A DNA stretch of 64,000 nt from Desulfovibrionaceae bacterium (GTDB taxonomy: Bacteria > Desulfobacterota > Desulfovibrionia > Desulfovibrionales > Desulfovibrionaceae). The stretch spans positions 1 to 64,000 of the forward strand of contig JAQXJC010000043.1 in assembly GCA_029008115.1 (NCBI GenBank), given 5' to 3'. Below are positions 1-7,546 of this stretch, in pieces. The notes under the pieces are model-generated. The model was not told where the DNA came from and did no database searches. It saw only the letters and a list, made by a program, of their open reading frames with translations. How positions within the stretch are numbered: position 1 is the stretch's first letter; each line of letters opens with the position of its first letter. The translations under genes were made by a program, and so were the position numbers.

Positions 1-227
1 GCATCCACCACGCAAAGCCCGGAAATGGCTCCTGTTACGATAGCAACATTGGCTTGTGGATATCTTTGCCACCAACTTCTGATTTGCTCCAGACTCTGTC
101 TGTTTTCCTGCCAGCTCTTCCATGAAGTGAGATACGGCCGCTTGGTCTCTCTCGACACAGGCAGGACATTTACGCCGCGTTGCAGCAGTGTGCAGGCGGC
201 CTCCAGCATGGGTTGCATCATAGCCAT
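1..227 (-). CDS. Prim-pol (bifunctional DNA primase/polymerase) N-terminal part, partial
   Basis: The gene starts at 227 (ATG) and runs off the left edge, so only about 75 residues are visible. The residues read G-V-N-V-L-P-V-S, then T-K-R-P-Y-L, then a W-x-x-W-Q block, then A-N-V-A-I-V-T-G and an S-G-L-C-V-V-D stretch. This pattern is typical of the N-terminal region of archaeo-eukaryotic primase-like prim-pol domains found in phages and integrated elements, where the final D begins the catalytic acidic cluster. It would prime or replicate the island's DNA. The start overlaps the preceding small gene's stop region, which suggests translational coupling. A weak GGGAG lies about 10 bases upstream. 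The helicase part normally fused downstream is off the window. Confidence 0.62.
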   Translation of the reverse strand, partial: MAMMQPMLEAACTLLQRGVNVLPVSRETKRPYLTSWKSWQENRQSLEQIRSWWQRYPQANVAIVTGAISGLCVVD

Positions 228-228
228 A

Positions 229-354
229 TCACTTTTTCTCCCGCTGAAGGGCATTCATGAAGCTTTCATCCGCAGAAAGCACACGAGGCTCGCGGAGGAG
301 GGCAAGGCTTCCGGCAAGGGTGGTAGAGGAAGGGGTGAACTTGGAATCAGACAT
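229..354 (-). CDS. Small island protein of 41 aa, unknown function
   Basis: A short reading frame begins with ATG at 354 behind a good GAGG ribosome binding site five bases away. It ends in TGA two bases before the prim-pol start. The product is hydrophilic, starts M-S-D-S-K and ends in a K-K pair; no motif is recognised. Its support is the Shine-Dalgarno sequence, the tight junction with the prim-pol gene and its position just downstream of a strong hairpin. It may be a leader or coupling peptide or a small DNA-binding partner; function is not assignable. Confidence 0.45.
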   Translation of the reverse strand: MSDSKFTPSSTTLAGSLALLREPRVLSADESFMNALQREKK

Positions 355-382
355 AGGAACCTCGAGAGATTTGGGAGGGAAT

Positions 383-465
383 AAAAAAAGCAGGCAAAAC
401 GACGTTTCCCCAGTCCTCTCGAGACTGCTGGGCCCTCGCGAGCTCCAGACGTCGTGTTTGCCTGC
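383..465 (-). terminator. Large rho-independent terminator-like hairpin inside the island
   Basis: On the minus strand a 16-17 bp stem (449-465 pairing with 390-405, one bulged base) closes a 43-base loop that itself contains GC-rich self-complementary bits, and is followed directly by seven Ts. It would stop transcripts coming from the alpA side before the small gene and prim-pol gene, unless those have their own promoter or the structure is an attenuator. Confidence 0.6.
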
Positions 466-671
466 AATATGCGAAAACATCCCGCCACACGAAATGCGGG
501 CAGGTGTTTTGACAGCGGTATGTGTAAACAAGACTTTTCCCAACACTTGGGATGCTGGAAAGGCGCTTGCTATGCCTCGAGAGTTTTTAGGGGCCTTCAG
601 TGTGGCACAGCGGCACCCGCACGTCAAGCCATAGTCCGGCATGGAATAAGGAAGAGCAGAGCAGGGCATCA
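466..671. other. Island spacer without a convincing gene
   Basis: A minus-strand frame is open across this stretch, but it begins at a GTG with no ribosome binding site and reads through the terminator hairpin at 383-465, so I do not call it. No repeat or RNA gene is recognised here. Confidence 0.4.
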
Positions 672-869
672 CTAGCGCATCTCCGTGTTGCTGGCGTCGC
701 CACGTGCATAGGCTTCCACTTCAGAGCGCAACCAGTAGGTGTAACGCGCCCCGTCACGGCGAGGCTTCGGAAAATCTGGCCTGCTTTTTGACCAAGCCCA
801 GACAGTTGTCTTGCAGATACCAAGAATGGCGGCAACTTCACGAACGCGGATACGTATTCTTTCAGCCAT
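672..869 (-). CDS. AlpA/MerR-like helix-turn-helix protein (putative excisionase/regulator)
   Basis: A 65-residue protein. Residues 6-45 read as a winged helix-turn-helix of the AlpA/excisionase type: R-V-R-E-V-A-A-I-L-G-I, then T-V-W-A-W and later W-L-R-S-E-V-E-A-Y, the last matching the usual end of phage AlpA domains. Such proteins control prophage or island integrase expression and can act as recombination directionality factors. ATG at 869 has an AAGGAG eight bases upstream. It sits between the integrase/coiled-coil genes and the prim-pol gene, as in P4-like islands. The DNA site it binds cannot be told from the sequence. Confidence 0.75.
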   Translation of the reverse strand: MAERIRIRVREVAAILGICKTTVWAWSKSRPDFPKPRRDGARYTYWLRSEVEAYARGDASNTEMR

Positions 870-936
870 GAAAAATGCTCCTTGCAGTTTGTTGAATCTG
901 CGCGGAGCATAGCGAACACAAGGCCGGCATGTGGCA

Positions 937-963
937 ATAGCCGAAACTGAAACGGCTATAGCC
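937..963. repeat. Inverted repeat downstream of the coiled-coil gene
   Basis: ATAGCCG at 937-943 pairs with CGGCTAT at 953-959. The right half is also part of the 12-base palindrome CGGCTATAGCCG followed by Ts on the plus strand. It sits at the stop codon of the coiled-coil gene and could be a weak terminator or a binding site. Confidence 0.35.
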
Positions 964-1510
964 GTTTTTCAGATATAAAACTACTGATTTCCTTGATCTT
1001 ATTTCTGATAGTATTTTCAGCTAATGTCGCGCCTGGCAGTTCCCTCTGGATGATTTTACTCAATCTACTGGCGAGCGACTTGTCAGGAAAAGTGCCATTC
1101 CGCAGCATGATTGCGGCGTATGTCATGAGCATCAGCGTGTTCTTCTCGCGTGGGTCAATAGGCTTTGCGCCACTGCCGGAATGCTCCTGCTTGTCCCTCT
1201 CCATCTCTGCAATCTGCGCCTTCAGCGCGATGTTTTCTTCCTGTACCTTGATGTATTCAGATCTCTGCACTCCGCATTTCACATCAGAGATAACCTCCTT
1301 CATGGCGTCATTTTTTGTTTTCAATGCTGAGTTTTCTTCCCGTAGGGCATCCTGTTCGTCTTTCCTGTTAATTTCATCAAACGTCAGTGAAAATATTTCA
1401 TGATCCTGATCTATAGCCCGCGCCCGTAGTGCGGTATTTTCCGCCTTCAATGCGGCATTTTCCGCCAGCAGCGCGGCGTATTCAACAGGTTCTCTATTTT
1501 CTTCTGCCAT
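956..1510 (-). CDS. Coiled-coil protein of 184 aa, unknown function
   Basis: The N-terminal 110 residues are dominated by a repeating E-N-x-A-L-K-A pattern (for example E-N-A-A-L-K-A-E-N-T-A-L-R-A). This predicts a long parallel coiled coil with Asn at core positions. The C-terminal about 70 residues look globular, with a basic L-P-G-A-T-L-A-E-N-T-I-R-N-K-I-K-E-I segment near the end. The start at 1510 has a GAGGAG nine bases upstream. It lies between the integrase and AlpA genes of the island. Similar E-N-A-x-L-K proteins are common next to island integrases, but I know no assigned role. DNA binding or partition as a dimer would be a guess. Confidence 0.7.
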   Translation of the reverse strand: MAEENREPVEYAALLAENAALKAENTALRARAIDQDHEIFSLTFDEINRKDEQDALREENSALKTKNDAMKEVISDVKCGVQRSEYIKVQEENIALKAQIAEMERDKQEHSGSGAKPIDPREKNTLMLMTYAAIMLRNGTFPDKSLASRLSKIIQRELPGATLAENTIRNKIKEISSFISEKRL

Positions 1511-1621
1511 GCTTCCGCACTCCTCTTGGTGCTGTCCTCTGATGAATCTCCGGCAAGGCGGGCAGAGGTATTCCGCTTTTCGGTGAGGCTCGCGACTTCC
1601 TCACCTATGCCGGAGAAATTC

Positions 1622-2914
1622 CTATTCAAACGCAGACATGCCTTTCAAATGTATCTTTGGCATATCCCTGCCATTCATCAGGGCAAAGCATGTGTCGCTC
1701 CACCACTGGGCAACAAGCCTGCGCTGTTCCAGCAAGTCGCCTCTGTGGTAGGCACGGAAGACCTTTGAGTCTGGCTTGTGTCCAATGTTGCCTTCAATGA
1801 GAGACCGTGGAATGCCGGCAGATTCCGCCAGCGTGCCGAAGGCGGCCCTGTAGCCGTGCAAAGAGTGTTCACCTTTTGGCACTCCGGCAGCGTGCATGCT
1901 CTTGTTGACGCTCTCCCCGCACAAGTGACCTCCCTTGCTCCCCGAAGCAAAAACAAAATTCGTTGTTCGGAAGCGGTGCAGTTCAGCAAGGATGTCTCGT
2001 GCCTGAGAAGATAGCGGAACCTTTAGTTCCATGTGCGTCTTGCCCTGCCGTTCAACAGGAAGCGTCCAGACACCGGAGTCCATATCTATCTCGTCCCAGC
2101 GTGCGCCCATTAGCTCTATGGAGCGCTGAGGGATGAGGGGAGACAGCTTGAGCGCGGCTCGCATTTGGCGGCTAAGCCCGTTGTTCATATTCTCTGCGTA
2201 TGCGTAAACGTGCCGCAGAACGTCCACCAGTCCTTCCCATGTTGTGACCGCAGGAAAATGTTTTTCACTGCCCGCCGCGGGCTTACGTATCAGCCTCATG
2301 AGCGTTGCGCCTATGTCGCTGCTGCTGATGCCGGCATCAAAGGCATACTGTGAAACCTGCTTGAGGATGTTGCCCACCCTGCTTGCCTGTACGAGATGTC
2401 CTGCATTCTCTATAGGGCGGATTATGGCTATTAAGTCTGCTGTGGTGAGGGAGGAAAAGGGCCTGTCTCCGATTGCCGGCAGAATATGCTTCTCAATGCG
2501 CCCCAGCGTTGTAATGCGTGTGCGCTCCACGCTGGATGCGTGTTTCACCTTGAACCATTCGGAGCAGACAACGGCAAAGGTGTTACGCTCCGCCTCCGCC
2601 TGTGCCCTGGCTGTTTCCTCGGCTTCCCGCTGGGCGGCTTTCGGGTTAATGCCTGCCGCCAGTCTGCGTGCCTCTTCATCCCTGCGCTTGCGGGCCTCCG
2701 CCAGTCCAACGGCGGGATAAGTGCCAAGCGTCATGGTATCAGGCTTGCCCTTGAACCTGAATCGGTACTGCCACGACTTACTTCCGGCAGGAGTGACGAA
2801 CAGGTAGAGGTTGCCTCCATCAGAAATGCGGTTCCATGTGGGCTTGCCGTCAGCACCAACTCGCGGCTTTGCGGCTCGGCACTTTGCATCCGTCAGCAGT
2901 GTGGTCTTGGGCAT
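1622..2914 (-). CDS. P4-type tyrosine recombinase (island integrase)
   Basis: A protein of 430 residues catalysing site-specific integration and excision of the island. The N-terminal 90 residues form the arm-type DNA-binding domain of P4 integrases (L-T-D-A-K-C-R-A-A-K-P, then Y-R-F-R-F-K-G-K, then L-G-T-Y-P-A-V-G-L-A-E-A-R). The core-binding domain is central and the catalytic domain C-terminal. The visible catalytic set is R in P-Q-R-S-I-E-L (about 264), H and R in H-G-Y-R (about 349-352), H in G-H-K, and Y in A-Y-H-R-G-D (about 389). I start at 2914 rather than at the upstream ATGs because an AAGGAGG sits seven bases before it. The set of active residues is complete, so it is probably functional. 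Confidence 0.9.
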   Translation of the reverse strand: MPKTTLLTDAKCRAAKPRVGADGKPTWNRISDGGNLYLFVTPAGSKSWQYRFRFKGKPDTMTLGTYPAVGLAEARKRRDEEARRLAAGINPKAAQREAEETARAQAEAERNTFAVVCSEWFKVKHASSVERTRITTLGRIEKHILPAIGDRPFSSLTTADLIAIIRPIENAGHLVQASRVGNILKQVSQYAFDAGISSSDIGATLMRLIRKPAAGSEKHFPAVTTWEGLVDVLRHVYAYAENMNNGLSRQMRAALKLSPLIPQRSIELMGARWDEIDMDSGVWTLPVERQGKTHMELKVPLSSQARDILAELHRFRTTNFVFASGSKGGHLCGESVNKSMHAAGVPKGEHSLHGYRAAFGTLAESAGIPRSLIEGNIGHKPDSKVFRAYHRGDLLEQRRLVAQWWSDTCFALMNGRDMPKIHLKGMSAFE

Positions 2915-3051
2915 GCCTGCCCCTCCTTGTGGTGGTAATGGCGTTGGCAGAAAATCAGGCTCGAAAACCTGTACCATCACGCTTACCATCACTTACCACC
3001 GGATGTCCATGTACTATGGCACACCAAAACGGATACAAAAAGGGGAAAAAT

Positions 3052-3106
3052 GGTAAAAAAAGAAGTCCTTCCAGTCACTTACGGACTAAGAAGGACTTTT
3101 TCGTAT
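3052..3106 (-). terminator. Terminator downstream of tRNA-Ser
   Basis: The hairpin AAGTCCTTC...GAAGGACTT is followed on the minus strand by C and a run of Ts, and on the plus strand also by five Ts, so it could work in both directions. It ends the tRNA-Ser transcript just inside the presumed attachment site. Confidence 0.6.
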
Positions 3107-3113
3107 TTAGGTA

Positions 3114-3208
3114 TGGCGGAGAGGGGGGGATTTGAACCCCCGATACAGGTTTAAGCCCGTATACTCGCTTAGCAGGCGAGCTCCTTCGGCCGACTCGGAC
3201 ACCTCTCC
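3114..3208 (-). tRNA. tRNA-Ser (anticodon GCU)
   Basis: A 95-base gene on the minus strand with acceptor pairing GGAGAGG/CCTCTCC, encoded CCA at 3114-3116, and anticodon stem CTCGC/GCGAG closing the loop CTGCTAA (anticodon GCT). It has the long variable arm expected of serine tRNA and a TTCAAAT T-loop. Its 3' end is the likely attachment site for the neighbouring integrase. Confidence 0.95.
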
Positions 3209-3384
3209 GCATGCCTGCCGCAATGCGGCAAACTGCGAGGACTACATGTAGAGGGAAAAAGCGGCATTGTCAAGCGCAAAATCCGCATGCGGCGAAGTTT
3301 TCCGCGCTGTGAAGGGACAGGCCGGCCGTCGGCGGGCTCCGGCGGAGGGGAGGGCCTGCGGCGCGGCATGGCACCGCGCATTCA

Positions 3385-3413
3385 TTGACCGCCGCCGGAC
3401 AATGGCGTAGCCT
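3385..3413 (+). promoter_or_regulatory. Sigma70-like promoter for glnS
   Basis: TTGACC at 3385-3390 and TAGCCT at 3408-3413 are separated by 17 bases, and the ATG of glnS follows 35 bases later. The -10 is imperfect. Confidence 0.45.
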
Positions 3414-3448
3414 TTCAGGACAAACATCTCCACCCCAGAGGGAAAAGC

Positions 3449-5146
3449 ATGAGCGACAAGAACGCTACCCCGGCCGCGGAAAGCGCCGGCCTTGACTTCA
3501 TCCGCACCCGCATTCTGGCCGACAGGGCCGCCGGCAAGTTCGACGGCCGCCTACATACGCGCTTTCCCCCCGAGCCCAACGGCTATCTGCATCTCGGGCA
3601 TGCCAAGTCCATCTTCCTCAACTTCGGCGTGGCGCGCGAATACGGCGGCAAGTGCAACCTGCGCTTTGACGACACCAATCCGCTGAAGGAGGACACCGAG
3701 TACGTGGACTCCATCCGCGAGGACGTGCGCTGGCTGGGCGGTGACTGGGAAGGGCGCGAATTCTATTCTTCCGACTACTTCGACCAGCTGTACGCCTATG
3801 CCGAGCAGCTTATCATGGCCGGCAAGGCCTATGTGGACAGCTCCACCGCCGAGGAAATCCGCGCGCGGCGCGGCACCCTGACCGAACCCGGCGTGGACAG
3901 CCCCTACAGAAACCGCAGCGTCGAGGAGAATCTCGATCTGTTCCGCCGCATGAAGGCCGGCGAATTTCCTGACGGGGCGCATGTGCTCCGTGCGAAGATC
4001 GACATGGCTTCCCCCAATCTGGTCATGCGCGATCCCACCCTGTACCGCATCCGCCATGCGGAGCATCACCGCACAGGCAACAAGTGGTGCATCTATCCCA
4101 TGTACGACTTCACGCACTGCATTTCAGACTCCATCGAGCATATCACGCATTCGCTGTGCACGCTGGAATTTGAAAACAACCGCGAGCTGTACGACTGGGT
4201 TCTGGAGGCGCTGGGCGCCTACCGGCCGCAGCAGATCGAGTTCGCGCGCCTGAGCGTGACGCATACCGTCCTGTCCAAGCGCAAGCTCATCCAGCTGGTG
4301 CGGGAAGGACATGTGCGCGGCTGGGACGATCCCCGCATGCCCACGCTCTGCGGCCTGCGCCGCCGCGGCGTCCCCGCCGAGGCCCTGCGCGCCTTCTGCG
4401 CCCGCATCGGCCTGGCCCGCGCGGACTCCACCGTGGACTACAGCATGCTGGACTTCTGCGTGCGCGAGCACCTCAATGCCCACGCCCCCCGCGTCATGGC
4501 TGTGCTGAATCCCGTGAAGGTGGTCATCACCAACTATCCCGAAGGGCAGGTGGAATGGTTCGACATGCCCTATGATCCCGAAGATGCCTCGCGCGGCTCC
4601 CGTGCTGTGCCCTTCAGCCGCGAGCTGTACATCGAGCGCGACGACTTCCGTATGGACCCGCCCAGGAAGTTCTTCCGTCTTTCCCCCGGTGCGGAAGTGC
4701 GCCTGCGCTATGCATACTTCATCACCTGCCAGGAGGCTGTGCTGGACGCTGACGGCAACGTGACGGAGCTGCGCTGCACCTACGATCCGGCCTCCAGGGG
4801 CGGCAACAGCCCCGACGGACGGCGGGTCAGGGGGACGCTGCACTGGGTTTCCGCCGCGCACGCCCTGCCGGCTGAAGTGCGCCTGTATGATCATCTCTTT
4901 CTTGCGGATGATCCCAACGACGTGCCGGAAGGAAGCTCGTTTACGGACTTCATCAATCCCGACTCGCTGCGGGTCATCACCGGCTATCTGGAACCCTCGC
5001 TGGCGGAGGCGCCGGAAGGGCAGAGCGTGCAGTTTGAGCGGATCGGCTATTTCTGCAGGGACAGGGACTCCCGGCCCGGCAGACCTGTGTATAACCGCAC
5101 GGTGACACTGAAGGATACCTGGGCCAAGCTGGAGAAGAAAGGATAG
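3449..5146 (+). CDS. glnS: Glutaminyl-tRNA synthetase
   Basis: 565 residues, close to the usual length for bacterial GlnRS. It charges tRNA-Gln with glutamine in the cytosol. The class I HIGH motif is seen as [15 protein letters not shown] near residue 40, and the KMSKS-type loop as V-L-S-K-R-K-L near 274. The W-L-G-G-D-W-E-G and [25 protein letters not shown] segments are hallmark GlnRS/GluRS catalytic sequence. The C-terminal beta-barrel anticodon-binding part starts around 350. GAGGG lies six bases before ATG. It is a single gene between two tRNA genes. Because it has GlnRS, this organism would not need the Gln amidotransferase route for this tRNA. Confidence 0.95.
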   Translation: MSDKNATPAAESAGLDFIRTRILADRAAGKFDGRLHTRFPPEPNGYLHLGHAKSIFLNFGVAREYGGKCNLRFDDTNPLKEDTEYVDSIREDVRWLGGDWEGREFYSSDYFDQLYAYAEQLIMAGKAYVDSSTAEEIRARRGTLTEPGVDSPYRNRSVEENLDLFRRMKAGEFPDGAHVLRAKIDMASPNLVMRDPTLYRIRHAEHHRTGNKWCIYPMYDFTHCISDSIEHITHSLCTLEFENNRELYDWVLEALGAYRPQQIEFARLSVTHTVLSKRKLIQLVREGHVRGWDDPRMPTLCGLRRRGVPAEALRAFCARIGLARADSTVDYSMLDFCVREHLNAHAPRVMAVLNPVKVVITNYPEGQVEWFDMPYDPEDASRGSRAVPFSRELYIERDDFRMDPPRKFFRLSPGAEVRLRYAYFITCQEAVLDADGNVTELRCTYDPASRGGNSPDGRRVRGTLHWVSAAHALPAEVRLYDHLFLADDPNDVPEGSSFTDFINPDSLRVITGYLEPSLAEAPEGQSVQFERIGYFCRDRDSRPGRPVYNRTVTLKDTWAKLEKKG

Positions 5147-5174
5147 CAAAAAGCGGAGCCCTGCCAGAAAAGTC

Positions 5175-5203
5175 TTGACAGTGTTCTCCGTCCAGCCTAT
5201 AAC
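5175..5203 (+). promoter_or_regulatory. Strong sigma70 promoter of tRNA-Lys
   Basis: A consensus TTGACA (5175-5180) and TATAAC (5198-5203) are separated by exactly 17 bases, 15 bases before the tRNA-Lys 5' end. Confidence 0.8.
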
Positions 5204-5218
5204 CCCGCAGACGAATAC

Positions 5219-5294
5219 GGGATGTTAACTCAGTAGGTAGAGTATCTGCCTTTTAAGCAGAGAGTCGCAGGTTCGATCCCCGCACATCCCACCA
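5219..5294 (+). tRNA. tRNA-Lys (anticodon UUU)
   Basis: A 76-base gene with acceptor stem GGGATGT/ACATCCC, anticodon stem TCTGC/GCAGA with loop CTTTTAA (anticodon TTT), T-loop GGTTCGATCC, and an encoded CCA end. Confidence 0.96.
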
Positions 5295-5303
5295 GGAACG
5301 CAC

Positions 5304-5334
5304 AGGCCCCCGGAGCAGCTCCGGGGGCCTTTTT
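5304..5334 (+). terminator. Rho-independent terminator after tRNA-Lys
   Basis: A 12-bp GC stem (AGGCCCCCGGAG / CTCCGGGGGCCT) with a three-base loop is followed by five Ts. A near-identical hairpin recurs at 8881-8911. Confidence 0.85.
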
Positions 5335-5382
5335 ATATGCGTGGCAGGAAGGAGCATTCCTCCCGCGCCTCCGCATGAATCT

Positions 5383-6267
5383 CTACTTCAGATGTGCATA
5401 GCTCTGTGCATCGACAGGCTCCAGCCATTCGCTCCGCACATGCTCGCCAGGAACTTCGATGGCGAGATGTGAGAACCAGCTGTCCGGGGCCGCGCCATGC
5501 CAGTGGCGGACGCCTGCCGGGATGTTGATGGCATCGCCGGGCCGCATCTCAACGGGCGCCTTGCCCTCTTCCTGATAGTAGCCGCGTCCGGCGACGCAGA
5601 CAAGAATCTGGCCTCCTCCCTTTGCCGCATGGTGGATATGCCAGTTGTTCCTGCATCCTGGCTCGAAGGTTACGTTGCAGATGCCGACCTGCTGCGTCGT
5701 GATGGGAGCGAGATAGCTTCTGCCGACAAAGTACTGCGCATAGGCATGGTTGGGCTTTCCAATGGGGAAGAGCATGGAGGCCGCATGCCTGCGCATGGCT
5801 GTATCTCCAGTTCCCGGGTCATTGGTATCCACAGGCCAGACTTCCTTTGCAAGATTGAACACGGCCCAGGCCCTGGGCCAGCCGACATAGAAGGCCGCAT
5901 GCGTGATGGCGGCCGCTATTTCCTTCTGCGTCACCCCGTGGGCCCTGGCATTTTCAAGATGATAGCGAAGCGAGGCATCAGTAATGCCCGATGACATGAG
6001 GGCGATAACGGTGATGAGACTGCGCGTTCTGAGGTCTATATCCCCATTGTTCCAGTTTTCGCCAAAGAGGATGTCGTCATTGAAGTGGGCGAATTCAGGG
6101 GCGAATTCTCCGAGGGCTCTGCGGCCTGCTGTCTGAACGATTTTTTCCATGTTCGGTGTTCCTTCGGGAAGGGCGGATGCATCCTGCGCTGCCGCGGCCG
6201 ACAGGGGAGAGGACAGGGCGAAGATGGCAAGAAGGAGATACAGTGATATTGTCCGGCCGGTAGGCAT
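5383..6267 (-). CDS. Exported carboxymuconolactone decarboxylase-like/cupin fusion
   Basis: A protein of 294 residues. A Sec signal peptide (residues 1-27, hydrophobic core L-Y-L-L-L-A-I-F-A-L, A-x-A end) is followed by a carboxymuconolactone decarboxylase-family domain (about 40-155; R-S-L-I-T-V-I-A-L-M-S, then A-A-I-T-H-A-A-F-Y-V-G-W-P). A single cupin domain follows (about 190-285; G-C-R-N-N-W-H-I-H-H-A, later G-V-R-H-W-H-G). The AhpD-type C-x-x-C is absent, so it is closer to the PcaC-like branch. The cupin has His residues able to hold a metal. The substrate is unknown. It lies 2 bases after the flavodoxin-like gene with an AGGA site, so it is co-transcribed with it, and it is probably controlled by the divergent LysR gene. 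Confidence 0.8.
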   Translation of the reverse strand: MPTGRTISLYLLLAIFALSSPLSAAAAQDASALPEGTPNMEKIVQTAGRRALGEFAPEFAHFNDDILFGENWNNGDIDLRTRSLITVIALMSSGITDASLRYHLENARAHGVTQKEIAAAITHAAFYVGWPRAWAVFNLAKEVWPVDTNDPGTGDTAMRRHAASMLFPIGKPNHAYAQYFVGRSYLAPITTQQVGICNVTFEPGCRNNWHIHHAAKGGGQILVCVAGRGYYQEEGKAPVEMRPGDAINIPAGVRHWHGAAPDSWFSHLAIEVPGEHVRSEWLEPVDAQSYAHLK

Positions 6268-6269
6268 GG

Positions 6270-6875
6270 CTACTTTTCCTGGCAGGAACGTGCCCAGTCG
6301 AGGATGGATGCATCGGAGTCCGAGGCATGTATCTCCCGTCCCCTGCGCAGGATCGCGCCGGGGGCTGATGCCGCGAGCATCGCGCCGCTCCTGCCAAGCC
6401 CTCCGCCGCCCGACGTGCAGAAGGGAACGAGCACCTTGCCTTTGAACGATCCCCCCTCAAGAAAGGTGTTGATGATGCGGGGAGCAAGCCCCCACCAGAT
6501 GGGATAGCCTACGAAGACAACATCGTAGGGAGAGATGTCGATGGGGTTCGACATGGCGGGACGGATTGTTTCATCCTTCATTTCGACGGATGAGCGGCTG
6601 TTCCTGTCGTGCCAGTTGAGGTCTTCAGGTGTGTAGGGTATGGCGGGAACAATCTCCCTGAGATCCGCGCCAAGGCCCTTGGCGATGCGCTCGGCGGCCT
6701 TTTTCGTCCTGCCGCTTGCGGAAAAGTAGACTACGAGGATGTTCATATCCTTCCCCTCATGTTGTGCGGAAGCGGCGGCGCAGATGCCGGGACAGGCCGA
6801 GAGCAAGAGTACGGAGGCTGAAGCAGAAAGAAATTCTCGCCGTGACATGATGGCGGGACTATCGGATGTCAGCAT
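6270..6875 (-). CDS. Flavodoxin-like protein with twin-arginine signal
   Basis: 201 residues, using the ATG at 6875 with AAGGAG seven bases upstream. A twin-arginine signal S-R-R-E-F-L is followed by a hydrophobic stretch and L-L-S-A-C, a possible lipobox, so it may be an exported or lipid-anchored protein. The remainder is a flavodoxin fold: phosphate-binding loop Y-F-S-A-S-G-R-T-K-K-A near 45, V-G-Y-P-I-W-W-G near 120 and a G-G-G-G-L-G-R-S-G stretch. Members of this branch bind FMN and transfer electrons. Tat export fits a cofactor-loaded protein. It lies between the FMN reductase and cupin genes. An intracellular start at the inner Met before N-I-L-V-V-Y-F is the alternative. Confidence 0.82.
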   Translation of the reverse strand: MLTSDSPAIMSRREFLSASASVLLLSACPGICAAASAQHEGKDMNILVVYFSASGRTKKAAERIAKGLGADLREIVPAIPYTPEDLNWHDRNSRSSVEMKDETIRPAMSNPIDISPYDVVFVGYPIWWGLAPRIINTFLEGGSFKGKVLVPFCTSGGGGLGRSGAMLAASAPGAILRRGREIHASDSDASILDWARSCQEK

Positions 6876-7009
6876 GAGATGACTCCTTGAGAGATTGGCC
6901 GGCAGGAGCATGGGGAAACCTGGCCGCTTGCGGGAATGCTCCCGACAGGCTGATGACGCGCAATGGGCCCCCGTCTCCCGCTGGGAAGAACGTGAGTGGG
7001 TCGCCTTTT

Positions 7010-7546
7010 CTAGCAGTTCCTGCCCATTGCAAAGGCTTTGGCAAGGGACTGGTGTCCGTGGATGGCATTTTCGGCCGCGACACCTCCGGCAAAGACGACG
7101 CCGGCGAGATGGGACTTGGGGAAGCATTCAATCCATCCTTCAAGACCGCTTGCGGCGCGTGCCCATACATGATCGTCATCCTCCGCCGCGGCGGCGAGCA
7201 GATAGACCTCCCTGAACCGGTAGTCCTTCGAGTACATCGGATTGGCGCGATCGAGCATGGTCTTCATCTGGCCGCTCATTTCATAGTAGTATATGGGCGT
7301 GGCGAAGACCAGTACGTCCGCCTGCGCCATCTGCTCCTCTATGAGATCGGCATCATCGCGCATGATGCAGCGGCCGAGCTTCTGGCAGGCAAGGCAGCCC
7401 CTGCAGAAGCCAATGTTCTTCCCCGCAAGGGAAACTGTGGCAACCTCGTGCCCCCGCTCGGCGGCGCCGCGGGCGAATTCACGGGCAAGGGCGTCGGAAT
7501 TGCTGTTCTTTCGTGGACTTGTGGAAATGATGAGAATCTTTTTCAT
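7010..7546 (-). CDS. NADPH-dependent FMN reductase / iron-sulfur flavoprotein family
   Basis: 178 residues. The N-terminus reads K-I-L-I-I-S-T-S-P-R-K-N-S-N-S-D-A-L, an FMN phosphate loop. It is followed by a C-R-G-C-L-A-C-Q cysteine cluster near residue 48, and then A-T-P-I-Y-Y-Y-E-M-S-G-Q-M-K-T-M-L-D-R, typical of the flavoprotein family that includes NADPH-dependent FMN reductases. It would reduce flavin or quinone-like substrates in the cytosol. It is the first gene of a three-gene minus-strand set with the Tat flavodoxin and the cupin protein, and the LysR gene is divergent. The physiological substrate is not visible. Confidence 0.85.
   Translation of the reverse strand: MKKILIISTSPRKNSNSDALAREFARGAAERGHEVATVSLAGKNIGFCRGCLACQKLGRCIMRDDADLIEEQMAQADVLVFATPIYYYEMSGQMKTMLDRANPMYSKDYRFREVYLLAAAAEDDDHVWARAASGLEGWIECFPKSHLAGVVFAGGVAAENAIHGHQSLAKAFAMGRNC

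Larger units (their letters stand above)
1..3113. mobile_element. Right end of an integrative island inserted at tRNA-Ser(GCU)
   Basis: Seen: a P4-type tyrosine recombinase gene lies about 200 bp from the 3' end of a tRNA-Ser gene. It is followed by an AlpA-like regulator and a prim-pol replication gene, all on the minus strand and pointing away from the tRNA. Known: P4-like integrases use tRNA 3' ends as attachment sites, and the int, alpA, primase order is typical of satellite or genomic islands. Inferred: the island extends leftward beyond base 1, and its other attachment site should carry a copy of the tRNA 3' end. That far end is outside the window, so size and full cargo are unknown. 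Confidence 0.72.

Noticed and set aside
229-672. A 147-aa minus-strand frame covering the island spacer
   Set aside because: It reads through a strong terminator hairpin and starts on a GTG with no ribosome binding site. Only its last 41 codons, with a proper start at 354, are supported.
1447-1629. A 60-aa minus-strand frame between the integrase and the coiled-coil gene
   Set aside because: It begins with TTG without a ribosome binding site and its end lies inside the coiled-coil gene in another frame. No family is recognised.
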